A stretch of DNA of 27,079 bases from Mesaphorura yosii (Eukaryota > Arthropoda > Collembola > Poduromorpha > Tullbergiidae): positions 1-27,079 of the forward strand of contig WIXG01000682.1 of NCBI GenBank assembly GCA_009869945.1, written 5' to 3'. Shown here piece by piece: positions 12,570 through 24,304 of this stretch; the stretch's first letter is position 1, and each line of letters begins with the position of its first letter. The position numbers and the translations under genes are program-made. The notes below the pieces were generated by a model. It was given only the letters and a program-made list of their open reading frames with translations, ran no database searches and was not told where the DNA came from.

Positions 12570-13355
12570 CAAGCGGCAGGGCATGCAGGCAGGCCAGGCC
12601 AGGCTGGGCCAAGAGAAAGAGCTTCATTATATCGCTCATTGTTCTATTCTCTTCCGTATCCGCATCCGCGTGCAGAAGCGCGGTGGACCGTGTAACGTAC
12701 ATTTTCGTTCATCGTGAGTTCATCGTATCTCGCGCTTTTGCTTGCTCAATTCATTTGTAACGAGTTGAACAGTCTTCTTATTACAATACAGTAGAATTCT
12801 GCCTGCATGTCTGCCCTTTTGCCCAGAAAATCGCATGGAGGCTCCTCGCGAGCTTTTCCAGAATGAATGCTGACTCGACCACGACCACACATGTTGTGCA
12901 ATATTTGACCGCACACGTTGCCACTGCTGGCAAGGCGAGCAAGTGAAGATGAAGACGTAATTTTGAAATTTCAGTGCGCGCAGGCTGTCAGATGCACTTG
13001 CTGCCTTGCCGCCCTGCTCATATGTGTGAAAATGTGAATGCCACAGAAGCAAAAAGCTGAGGCTGAGACTGAGTTATTGCTCTTCAGATGCAGACTCTCG
13101 CCACACCGCACCGTAGAGGTTTAATAAATTCATGGAACAGGTGCTGCTTCTGCTCGTCGTGTGCCGTGCCGTGTCGATTCTTCCAGCGCCCGCCGCCCCG
13201 AGGAATGAAGAAGGGAGAATGACTTTCTCTGGTCCCGGGCCGTCTATTTTTATTTGCATTAATTTATCCTGTAAAAGTTTTCCAGTGAGCAAGTCAATAA
13301 AGCCATGTAGTGGCAGTAACTTTGGCTAGGCAAAGGAGCTAATCTCGTCAAGAGA

Positions 13356-13383
13356 TTCCAGCGGTAGCGCAGTAGCGCTGGAA
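13356..13383. repeat. Short perfect hairpin
   Basis: TTCCAGCG and CGCTGGAA form an 8-bp perfect stem around a 12-base loop. No tRNA boxes or flanking coding signal are seen. It may be chance. Confidence 0.3.
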
Positions 13384-14418
13384 GCCTTCGTTTTCGTGTC
13401 GTTTCGTGCTGGAATTAATTGGAAACTTTGTCATCCTCTTCCGCCGTGCCTCGAGTCGAGTTGTTGAGTAGCTGGTCGTGAAATTGAGCGAAAGAGATAC
13501 AAAATTCATGGCCCCACATGCGTGTTGCGCGCTGGCATGTTGTTTATTAGCTTATTTGTATGCAAATTATGAGCAGCAGCCGAATAAACACGCTCCGCCG
13601 TAATAATCGTTTTCAGCAGCCCGCATTTGCATACTGCCACGCAACTGCGTTATTGCATATGAGCAAGTCCGTTGCGAGTTGTGAGTCGCGAGTTACGAAG
13701 CTTGTGAGTTGTGAGCACCCAAAATTGGATTTCCAGCCTGCCTGCCTGCCAGCCAACTTTTACTTTCTCTACTTTCTCGGCCGCTCGAGTGATGAAATGA
13801 AATGTTGCGTGTGTAAAACGCTAAACGCGCTGCTTCTACGCGCGCTGGCTCAGAAGATAAGAATTTAGTGTCTGTAATGGAATTTCCAGCCTTTGGCTGG
13901 GCAGACAGGCGGGCAGCATGTGCGAATAAATGGTTTTATCACTCCGACTCGCTTCAAGTGAGTTATGGGCAATAACTCGCGAATCGAAAAATGGCAAAAT
14001 GTCTGCTCTTCACTGCCCTCCGCGAATATTGACACGGACCGTTTTAGACCGGGGCCGTATGGGCATTTGGCAGCTTTTCGGTCGAATCGAGTCGAATCGT
14101 AAAGTCGTAAAGAAGCATCAATCTTGGAATGTTTCGCTTTCTCGAGCCAGTGTACATGTGTGGCGTGCGTGCGTGATCGCTAATTGCTAATGGGCCGACC
14201 ACTGCACTGCTCTGCGGCTTCAATTTGCCAAATTTACCGAATTTGCGAGCATGCAAGGTTAATTATCCATTTTCTGACCCGGCGACCGTGTAAATTGACA
14301 TTTGACAAATGTTACAGCGGCACGACAACGACGCCCAACTCAAAGTCATGGCCCTCGCGGACGCGGCGGTGAGCCGTTCATTTGTTGCGTGGCTTCGCTT
14401 GACTCCGAAGTAAAAGCA

Positions 14419-15827
14419 ATGGCAGCCAAATCCACCACCAAGAATTTCACCGTTAACGTTTCGTTGCCCGATTCGTTATCGGTGGCCGTGCTCATCGGGC
14501 ACCTCACCGGCTGCGTGCCTTTCCCTTCCAGTGCGAGGGCGTCCCGCGCATGGCGCAAGCACGTCGCCCTTTTCTACGCCGTCCTCATAGCCACGGCCCA
14601 GCTGACGTTCGTGATGCTCTCATTTGCCTTCGCCACCGATTTCAATTTCGGCACCATAAAAGTCTCGGAGGGGATAGTCATGACCACCGCCTTCGTCGTC
14701 GTGACCGTCTCGGAAGTCCTGAAGAGGGCGTATTTCCTCCTCCGCCATTCGCTGGTGCGCGCCACTCTGGAGAAAGTGCAGGTGCTTGAGCGGAAAATTC
14801 GAATGCGAGAAGGGCCGACGCCCGCCGGGACAACTTGCATGAAGTACGGCGTTTGGGGCTTCTGGGTGCTTTGGGCGGTGAGCAGCGTGCTGCAGATTTC
14901 GGTGACGAACAAGGGCACCAGCGATTGGAAAGAAACGCTTGTCCTCCTCTTCGTCTGGATTTTGTGGCTGTCCATAAACGTGTTTTCCATCCTGCTGCTT
15001 GTCGGCCTCGGGCAGAAACTGCTGAGCGCCTACGAGAGCGTGATGGCGCAGATTTTGAAGGAACTCTCCCCGCCAGCCGCTTGCTGGGCAGAAAAATCTG
15101 TCGGGCGGTCTGGTGCGGAGCTCGTCCATCTTTTTCAGGCAACGCAAGAATGCTTCAGGCTCTACAACAAAGTGGCTGGTTTCATCGCCCTCGTGTCCGT
15201 GGCCGAAGCAAGCGTCCTGACCCTTTCGCACGCTTACATTGTGCTGACGAAAAATTCCAGCCTAACAGGCAAGACAGAGACCGGCAGCAATGGGGCGATT
15301 CACGTCTGCCACTCCGTCGTGACGGGCGCGTCGTACCTCCTCCGCCTCGTCCTCATCACCCACGTGGGGCAGGCCATCAAGGATGCGGTAAGCCCGTGGG
15401 AATTTTGAAATTCAAAACTTCCCGCTTACATTTTCCTTGCTTTGTTTTGCTCACAGATGAAAGAAGCGAAAGAACGTCTCCAAGCATGGATTCTTCACCT
15501 TCGAGTCACGGCCACGACCACGCGCCAGGATTTTGGAAGCAATTTTGATCCGAATTTCGAGTGTCTCGCGCTCGCCCTCGCCAAGCACGCTATCGCCTGG
15601 AAATGGCGTCTCACCGCCTGCGACCTGTTTGACGTCAACAACAGGCTATTTGCATTGGTACGTAGACCGCCAGCAGTTTTGCAAGGGTGAAGCGGCTAAT
15701 TTGCCTTTACCAATTTTGCTTTTGCCAATTTCAGATTTTCGGTACAGTCATGACTTTCATCATGTTTATGTTTCAAGTGCGGATTGCGGAAGACACGAGC
15801 GCGCTTGGCGGGAAAGGCGCAATTTGA
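14419..15827 (+). CDS. Gustatory receptor (7tm_7-type chemoreceptor)
   Basis: A complete arthropod gustatory receptor, expected as a ligand-gated cation channel subunit in the plasma membrane of chemosensory neurons. Coding exons are 14419-15387, 15457-15657 and 15735-15827, with introns of 69 and 77 nt, both phase 0, giving 420 residues. The ATG at 14419 has a good context (GCAATGGC); an in-frame ATG at 14302 would add 39 low-complexity residues. Hydrophobic spans include VALFYAVLIATAQLTFVMLS, GIVMTTAFVVVTVSEVL, VWGFWVLWAVSSVL, TLVLLFVWILWLSINVFSIL and GFIALVSVAEASVLTLSHAY. The penultimate exon has the family intracellular pattern (LALAKHAIAWKWRLTACDLF then DVNNRLFAL). The last exon reads IFGTVMTFIMFMFQV, a variant of the signature TYhhhhhQF in which Y is F and the final F is V. 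A poly(A) signal follows. The ligand is unknown. Confidence 0.9.
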
Positions 15828-15880
15828 AATCCTACACAAACTGAAGTTACGAATATTAGAAAGAAGAGTAAAAATGTATT

Positions 15881-15886
15881 AATAAA
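15881..15886 (+). terminator. Poly(A) signal of the gustatory receptor gene
   Basis: AATAAA located 54 bases after the stop codon at 15825-15827 and followed by CACAAATG. The gene is tail to tail with FAS. Confidence 0.6.
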
Positions 15887-16071
15887 CACAAATGTACCCT
15901 TTTTTCTGTGGGCAAAAATATACAACTGAAAACAGGTTTTGCATTATTTGAATTAAGAAAGCCGAAAATGGGCAGCACGATGATTGGGCCGAAGCCTCCT
16001 AAATTAGTTTTTACGTTGTGAAATTAACTGATTCAATGTCCAGTTGGATTTCGTTCATTTAAAAGAATAAA

Positions 16072-16077
16072 TTTATT
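16072..16077 (-). terminator. Poly(A) signal of the FAS gene
   Basis: AATAAA on the - strand, 24 bases past the FAS stop at 16101-16103. Together with the receptor signal at 15881-15886 it leaves about 185 bases between the two 3' ends. Confidence 0.65.
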
Positions 16078-16100
16078 TGAAGAACTCGTGGACTAATTTG

Positions 16101-19100
16101 CTAATCGTTGTTGATTGCCGCTGCGACGTGGTACACGCCAGGCTCGGCGACGAGATAAGAATGGGTCGACTCGACGATGTGGACGATCGGTGTCTGCGTG
16201 CAAAACTGTGTGGAAACGGAAACGGGATACGTGAAGCACGTGAAATTAGGTGCATTCAAAAAGAGCACGCGGGAAAATTTGATATTTGAATTTTACCTCT
16301 TCCAGTCCCCAAAATTCCGTGGAATCGTAGCTGATGAGATTCTGCGTCGTCTTCACAAGGCTGATCTTGCCTTCGTATTTCCTGCTCGGCTTGTAGCGAT
16401 TGAAGAGGTTGATCAGCTGCATCGGATTTTCCCCGAGCAGCCTCTCGAATATTTTGCCCTCCACTTTTTCGTCGAAGAAAGCGGAGCCGACCTCGACTGC
16501 CTTCTTAATCCGCGATTCGCGGTCCGGAAGGGCGCCCACGACGGCTTCAAGCTGAAAAACGCACAAGCGTCTTTTAAAAAAAGTCGGACAGCGTGCCAGC
16601 TTCCCAGTGAAAATGACGCTTATCGCTTATCTTACGTGTCCTCGATCGATGCTGAGCACCTGCGATAACGTCGCGATCATGACGTCAGTCTCGTCAATTT
16701 TTTCGCGGTCTGCCCCGAAATTTTCCTCGAAAATCGCGTCTGCTCGCCCGGGCGTCAAGTCGATGAGGACGAGCTTGTCGATTTCGTTCGTCTCCTGCAG
16801 GCGGAGGGCGAGTTCGATGGCCACGAAAGTCCCGGCCGAGTAGCCCGCGATCGTGTACGGGCCGCGGGGTTCGGCGGCGCGGAGCTCCTTCACGTAATAC
16901 TCCGTCAGGACCCCCAAATCGTGGAGCGGGGCGTCCTGGGGGAATTGCATCGTGTACGCCGGGCGCTTGAGGAGCGACCCGAGAATTCTGAGGATGTGCG
17001 GCCCCTCAACAGAGTTGCAGATGAAAATCGAGCCTGAACCGGGTTTGGCGTGTACCCGTTCATTCAGCCGATGAACGCACTGCCGGTAAAGAATCTTCGT
17101 CTTCTTTGCGTTCCGCATGAAATCAAACTGAAAGAGGTCGGCCGTCGCCGCCCGCCGAGGTCCGACTCCCACGCGACGGAGTCGGCCCACCCCACCCCCG
17201 CCCGCGGTCCCGAAGCCGAGCTGCGTGCTCGCGCTGTTCTTCCCCATCTCTAACAGCTGCTCGATCGTGACCGTCCGGATCTCCGTCGCCGACAGTGCAA
17301 TCGCATAGTCCTGCTCGAGCACCTGCTTCAGCTCCATCGACATGATCGAGTCGAGCCCGAGCTCCGTCAGCTTCGTCTTGGGGTTCAGCTTGGAAATGTC
17401 CGTCCCGAGAATGCGACTGATGCGCTCTGGCAGCGAAAGGCCATCGGCACCGTCGGAGCGACCCGCGCCGACGCCGCCGCTGAGGTCGCGGTCCACTTTG
17501 GAAATTACGATGGGCTCGGGCGCCGTGAGCAGGACATCCATGCAGCGAAGCACGGAGCCAATCGACTGGATCCCTACCCCGCCATAAGAAGTCAAGGTCA
17601 GTTCCTGGTGGGCATTTCCATTCTTCGGCTGGTGCATTTCGTGGAAGAAGCCAACCTCCGATATCGGCCCGAGCTCAATCGCCTTGCCTCGTAGCCCTGC
17701 GCGGGTGCGCCGCTCGCAAATGTCTTCGCATGCAGAGTTGGCCATTCCGTAATTGCACTGCCCGGGCATGCCCACTCCAGCCACGACGCTGGAAAAGGTG
17801 ACAAAGTGGGTCAGGTCGAGGGCGCGAGTGAGTTCGTCGATATTCCGCGTCAGCACAACCTTCGGATTCATCGCCGCCTGGAAGGTCGCTTGCGTCTGGT
17901 CTTTCATGAAGCCGAGTTCCAGATGCAAGGCGAGGTTGAAGAAGCCGTCAAGCGGGCCGAGCGCCTTCGCGTAGTCGATCAGGCGGACGGCATCCTCACG
18001 CAGGGACGCGTCAAGTGTCAGAACGTGGATTTCGGCTCCGCGCCGCCGCCACGCTGCGATGTATTCGTTCTGATACGCCGTCTTGACCCCCGATCGGGTG
18101 GTCACCACAAGCCTTCTTGCGTCACGCGTGACCATCCAGTTTACAAACTCCAGACCGATGCCACCGAGTCCTCCAATGACGATGTACGACTTGGCCGAGT
18201 CGAAGTACACACGAGGGGCGGCGTCTAGCAGGACACGCGAGGGGTCAGGGTCATCGCCCTCCTTTCGGATCTGAATGAGGATCTTCCCTACATGCTTCCC
18301 CGTGCCCATGTAACGAAACGCGGGCTCCACCTGCTCCATGCTGAACACCCGAGCCGGAAGCGGGGTCACAACCCCTGAGTCGATGCCCTCCTGCACCACC
18401 GCCTGCAGCCGCGCCAGCAGCTTCGGGCTCGCGTCGTGCAGCGAGTCGAGCATGACGCCATGAAAGCTCGCGTCCCGCAGGAAAAGCTCCATGCCCAGCG
18501 CCTTGTTGCCGACCAAATCAAATTTTCCGATCTCCAGAAAGCGGCCGTGCCTCGCAAGGCAGCGTAGTGATGCCTCCAGTTTGTCTCCTGACAGCGAATT
18601 CAACACGACGTCTACGCCACGTCCTGCCGTACGATCCAGGACGAGACTTTCAAAACTGCAGTCGCGGGAATTTCCAATGTGCGACGAGGGAATGGCGGGA
18701 AACTGCGTGCGGATGAATTCTCGCTTGTCGGCCGAGCCCACCGTCGTAAAAACTGTGCAGCCGAGGCTGAGGGCGATGCGGATGGCCGCCTGCCCCACAC
18801 CACCGGCACCGGAGTGAATCAGCACGCCTTCCCCTTCTTGCAACCCACCGCGGATGACCAGCGCCATGTAAGCCGTGGCGTAGGCGACAGGGACCGTCGC
18901 GGCCTCCGCAAACGACCAGTCGGGCGGGATGGCCCAAAGTTGCTGCCTACAGGCGAGGACTTGCGTCGCAAGCGCCTGGCCTTCGACGTACCCGCAGACA
19001 CGTGCGCCATCTGGCGTAACCCCTGAGAACTCCAGGCCAAGCGGGCTCTCAATGCTGAACAGAGTCGAGGCGGAAGAATCGGGCGCTGGGAGGTTCCCCG

Positions 19101-22100
19101 TGGCAAGCATGATGTCCTTAAAATTGAGGGCTGCGAAGTGCACGTCGATGGCGACGGAGGCACCCTCAGGCGCTTGGGGCAAGCTGAGACTGAGAGCCAG
19201 GCGCTTAAAATCCCGCCCTTGAATCCAACGGAAGGAAGTCAAATCACCGACGGCGCCCATGGCCACAAACGCGCTTTCAGTTCGGTGCTTCTCGTTCGCG
19301 GTAGAATTTGAATTCATCCACCCTCCCTCATTCGCTCGTGTGCAGGCGCTGTAAAAGCCCCAGCGTCCGGCCTCATCGAATATGTTGACGACGAGGTCGT
19401 GATCGAACACCTGCTCCAGTTCGGGGCTCGGGTGGGCGAAATCTAGATTCAGGTTCATTGCGTTTTGAGCCAAGTTCAAAATCATTCGAAATTGTTGCGA
19501 GTACGGCTCCTTGCGAATGCAGTTGATGAGACCCCGCAGCCCGCAGTCGGTGGCGTCCGCGCCGTTTGCGACGAGGTAGACAAGCGGTGGCTGCCGCACC
19601 TCGGCATCGATGGCGCTGGCGTTGGAAATGTCTTCCTGCTCCCGAATGGCGGTCTGCAGGCGCTGAACCCAGCTGAGATCTCGCGTGGAGATGGGAATGA
19701 CTACAGGTGGCACCGATGCGGACGCCGACTTCGTCCGCTTTCGAATCAGGAAGACTGAGCGAGACGCCGAATGCTTGACGGCGATCAGGCGGAGTTTTGG
19801 GCCCAGCTTTTCCAGGAGGCTCTCTTTCGTCAACGCCTGTGTCGGCATCGACGTCTCTTTCCCGCCTTCGGGGGTGATTTCCATCAGCAGAAAGGAGCCT
19901 TTCTTCAAGTACTCCGCCGCTAGAACGAGGAAGGCGTGGTTATGCAGGATGATGACGTCATACGTTCTGTCCAGCCAGCTCTCCTTCTGGAAAGTGTCAA
20001 ACCCGCGCAGGGTGATGCCTGCGGCAGCAAGGCGAGCTTGAAGACGTTGCGAGTCATCATCCGGGACGCCCGTGGCCGTCGCCGTGGCTGCGCCTTGGGC
20101 GAAGACGGTGTAGCTCACCTGTGAAGGATGAATCAAGGAAGTCAAGAATAACTTACAAGGCGAAGAAAATACGAATAGCGCGCTTACGTCAAAGATCCCG
20201 AAATTTTGGCGTATGAATTCGTTGAGGGCCGCCGACTGGTGAAGGCGCTCCGTGTCCGATGCAGATGTCGTCAGCTCCATGACCGTGAGGCTGAGCGCCG
20301 TCGCTTCCCCGCCCGCGCCCGGCCGATTGCTGCCCACGTTGGCCATCACGATCGACATGCAGTCCATCATTGTCGTGTCGCTGGCGGAGTCAACGACCTC
20401 TTTGTCGAAGTAAGGCACGAATTTGGCGGCGCAGAGCGTCGGTTCGACTTCCCGCACGTGTTTGTTGACCGTCGTCAGTTTGGGCCAATGAAGTTCGACG
20501 CCAGCGCACTTAACCACACCCAGAGCGGGATTTTTATACACAAAGAAAGCCGTCCTTTCCTTGGCTGAGTCCAGAAAGGTGGCAGGATTCAACACGAGTT
20601 TTGTAATTGCCGTTGGTAGTTTTATAGTGGCGCTCAAATCAAAAGGCTGGATGCAAGTCTGGAGAAATGTGTCCAGAAACGCGATCCAGTTGTTATTCCA
20701 TGCGACCAGAAAGGAGCGGCAGGCCGAATCGGCTTGTTGAATTCCTCGGAAGAGGCCGCTGTACTCAAAACCGTAGAACCGGAAGCATTTGTAGATGTCG
20801 GCGCCATTTAGAGTGCCAATGCTGCCCCCTTCACCTCCAGAATTCAAGTTTAAATTCCGCATCCTTGCTGCGTTTGCTGCCGAGACTGCTTCAAACTGTG
20901 CGTCGTCCATGCGAGTCTCGACCACCGCCGGATTCGAGTCGGGCGCCCGGACGACGCCCGTCGCGACGATGGCGCCACCTTCCTTGACCTCGAAAGCCCC
21001 TGACAGCTCCGAGATGTGAATTCTGAACTCGACTTTCGCCTTGGCGGTGAGTACGGTCGCTCGGAGGAGGCGCACATTCTCGAACACGACGGAACAGGCG
21101 TCCTGGTCCACCTGGAGTGTCTGGGCGAATTGTTTCCAGACGAGGTAAAGGTAGCCCGTCGCGGGAAAGAGGACACGCCCCTGCACGACGTGGCCCGTCA
21201 GGAAGGCGTACGCATCGGAGGAAACGTCGATCTCGAATCGGGCTTGCTGAAGCTCACCGTTCTGAAAAGCAAGCAAAATTTACAAATTTAAGCCTTCTCG
21301 TCACAAACGACATTTTCTTTTTGCACGTGGACGGCGCCGGCTTACCATTCCAAAGGTCGGCACTTCCCAGCTCGTCGAATGGTCCCACGCTCTCGCAACG
21401 AGCGGGCTGACAAACGGCGTCCCCAACGGGACCGGAAATTGTGAACAGGGCACACCCACGCCGACGCTGATTTTGTTTACGTCAACAGGCACGCCCGCCA
21501 GATGCAATTTGCCCAGGGCGGTCAGGAAATCGACCGTCGCCTGGTTCGAGTCCTTATCTCGAGCCTGGAGCGGTATCACCGTCGCTGTCGGGCACGCTTT
21601 CTTGACAAGTCCCCGCAGCAACCCGCTGGGCCCGACTTCAACCACTGTCGCGCCTTCAGGTATGTGCTGCAGCGCCTCGTAGAAAAGTACGGGACTCAGG
21701 AAGTTGTTGACGAAATACTCTGGTGATGCCAACGACGCGAGTTCGGAGCCCCACTCTGCTTCGGGAACTGAAGTACTGATCCAGGCGCTGGAGCGCGCTC
21801 GAGGTCCAGCGATCCGTTCACGAAGGGCGGCGAGAAATTTAACGGACGCTTTTGCGATGTACGGCGAATGAAATGCGACTCCGCAGCTGTTGACTTCTTT
21901 CACGCCCTTCTTCTTGTCCTTCATCTCCTGAACAAAGGCGGCCAACGCCGGGCGCGACCCAGAAACGGTAACGTTGTCGAGTCCGTTGTGGCAGGCGGGG
22001 TAAACGCCGGAGCCTGGTGGGCAGAACTTCTCGACCTGCGGCCACGTCATGCTCACGACGGCCATTGCGCCGGGCTCCGAGCCCGTCCCCTCGAGCGATG

Positions 22101-24304
22101 TCCCACGCAAGTATGCCATTATAATCGTCTCCTCCGCCGTGAGGCACCCGTCGATGTACCCACATGCCATTTCGCCGGCGGAATGGCCGAGGAACCCCGC
22201 CGGTCGGACACCAACCGCCTGCAACACGTGAACAAGCCCGATTTGGATGGCGGCGATCCCCACAAAACAAGCCGTCGGGTTTTCGTACGTCTCCGAATCA
22301 TCGGAGGCCAGCAGCCCGTAAAGATCGAAGTTGAACCGCTCTTTCAGCGTTCGGGCGGATGCCGCGATGGAGGCGGCGAAGATAGGAAGCTCTTGCAGGA
22401 GGCTCTGTCCCATCCCAATCCATTGGCTCCCAATCCCGTTAAGGACAAACCAGAGCGGGGGCGGAGTGCCGGAGCTGGACGCGGTTTGGAGGACTTGTGG
22501 AAGGGCTGCTGCGGCCGCTGCTGCTTCAGAGTTTTCTGCCTCCTTTCCAGGAATCGTTGGTATTGGCGCTGTTGCCTCCGTCGCGTCATAAATTGTGAAC
22601 CCCCGCACAGTCATGACCGGATTCGGGCCTTTATTCATCTCGTTGACGAGCAGGAAAAAGTTCGGGTCGCCCGTTTCTGTTACCTGCCGGCGGTAAATAC
22701 AAATTTAATGCTCACGACCAAGAATCTTTGCATCTGCCGCCACGCGCCGCCAGAAAACTTACCTTCTTCAGCGCCGTAGCCACTCCTTCTTCACTCCGGC
22801 CCGAAAATAGCACGAGCTTTGGCGCAAGCGAGTGCGCCTGCGCTTCGGAGGATCTTTTCCTCTTCTTCCACGGCCGGAGGACGAAATGGGTGTTGACTCC
22901 GCCAAATCCGAACGAATTCACCGCTACACAACCTCCACGCCAAGGCGTATTCGTGTCCACGACCTTCAGGGCACCGCTTCGCAGTGAATTCAGCCCAAAA
23001 CTTGGCTGTTTGAAGTGTAAATTCGCTGGAATGACGCCAGACTGGAGCATGACGACGATTTTCGCGATGGAGCACAGGCCGGAGGCGCCCTCGGCGTGGC
23101 CCATGTTGCTCTTCACGCTGCCGATGAGCAGAGGAGGCTGTTCATCTCCACTGCGCCGGAATATGTGCGAGATGGCGGCGACTTCTTGCGGGTCGCCGAT
23201 AGCCGTTCCGGTCCCGTGCGCCTCGACGTAGGTCACATCGACCTTGTTGATAGCTGCCTCCCTGTAGACGGAGCGAAGGAGCTCCTCTTGCATAGCGGCG
23301 CTGGGGAAGGTGATCCCACTGTCCTTGTACCCGTCCGTATTCGTTTTGATGTGCACGATCGACGCGTAGGCTCGCCTCGCGACGGAGGCGCGCTGAAGGT
23401 AAATCGTCGCCACGGCCTCGGCGCGCGCAAAGCCATCACCTTTGAGCAAGCGTTTAAGGAGCGAGGGAATGCAATTAATTAAGGCGATGCTCGAAGGCGT
23501 TGCATTCTGAATTCATTAACGGCTTGATTTACCTGACTTGTCAAAGGATTTGCATGCTCCGTCATTTGCCAACATTCCCAATTTGGTGAACTGCACATTT
23601 ACGGCGGGCGTCAAGATCAGCGTTGACGCAGTCACGATCGCCGCCTCGCACTTCCCCATGCGCATCGCGGACACGGCAGCCTCGAGCGCGAAAATGCTTG
23701 TTGAGCAGGCCGTATCGTACGCGCAGCTCGGGCCTTTGAAATCGAAGGCGTACGAGACACGGTTCGCAAACATCGACGCGGAACAACCAATCAGCGCCAG
23801 CCCGTCCAAGCGGTTCAGGTCCTGGCTCCAGAGGGTCTGGCTTTCGGACGTGCAGAGCCCCAGAAAGACGCCGGTGCGGCTCCCGCGTTCGTCGGCCGGA
23901 TTGACGCCCGCGTCGCAGAGCGCCTCGAACGTCGTTTCGAGTGTCATGCGCAGCTGCGGGTCGGTCTTATTCACATGCGACGGCAGCATCCCGAAGGCGT
24001 CCGCGTCGAAGCGGTCGATTTCCTTCAGCGTTCCGAATGCGTGAGGAATCCCGAACAGGCCTGGCTTGAATCTGCGGTCGTTGACGGTCACCATGTTGAC
24101 GTGCTGGAGGAGGTTGGCCATGAACTCGTTCATGTCGGCCGACTCAGGAAAGCGGCCAGAAATTCCGGAGATGACAATCTCGTCTTCGTCGTGAACGAGG
24201 GCTCGAGGCGGTGATGGCGTTGGTGGCGATGTCGGGGTCCGAGGTTGAGAGGACGAAGTGCCGTTTGTAGCAGCTCTGACTCCATTTGTGTTATCTGCAA
24301 CCAT
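16101..24304 (-). CDS. FASN: Fatty acid synthase, animal type I, complete
   Basis: Cytosolic multifunctional enzyme making long-chain fatty acids (mainly palmitate) from acetyl-CoA, malonyl-CoA and NADPH. Coding exons are 23533-24304, 22763-23439, 21346-22683, 20188-21261, 16636-20118, 16297-16551 and 16101-16205, all in phase, giving about 2567 residues (human about 2511). Domains in order: KS with Cys about 200 in DTACS and His about 332 (EAHGTG) and 372 (NMGH); MAT with Ser about 651 in GHSAGE and FHSPYI; DH with His about 953 in GHVVQGRVLFPATGY and FLDTFLQ; a degenerate methyltransferase region; ER with GAGGVG near 1724; KR with GGLGGIG near 1940 and YGMAN near 2077; ACP Ser about 2211 in GLDSIMS; TE with GYSAG Ser about 2381, Asp about 2407 and His about 2548 (STH). 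Every catalytic site looks intact. An Ala-rich linker precedes MAT and a Gly-rich linker joins ACP to TE. The start chosen is ATG at 24304 in AAAATGG context. An in-frame ATG at 24364 would add 20 residues. Confidence 0.96.
20119..20187 (-). other. FAS intron 4, in frame and without a stop
   Basis: A 69-base segment with donor GTAAGC and acceptor CCTTCACAG inside the FAS methyltransferase-like region. It is a multiple of three and has no stop, so simple translation reads through and inserts 23 hydrophobic residues between IFD and VSYTVFAQ. Removing it gives the continuous family-like reading IFDVSYTVFAQ. I call it an intron. Confidence 0.75.

Larger units (their letters stand above)
12137..14418. 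other. Sparse 2.3-kb intergenic region upstream of the gustatory receptor
   Basis: No supported gene. The stretch is littered with short words such as GGCAGGCAGG, GCCTGCCTGCC and GAGTTGTGAG, which make it look compositionally repetitive. It contains the second copy of the 30-bp repeat and a short hairpin, listed separately. A small open frame at 13132-13329 starts with a hydrophobic, signal-like segment but has no further support. Confidence 0.5.

Noticed and set aside
13132..13329. 65-codon open frame with a signal-like N-terminus
   Set aside because: No splice context, promoter or family, and it lies in a repetitive sparse region. The hydrophobic start alone is not enough.
14620..15231. 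203-codon open frame on the - strand
   Set aside because: Antisense to the gustatory receptor exon, which has clear family character. It reflects codon bias only.
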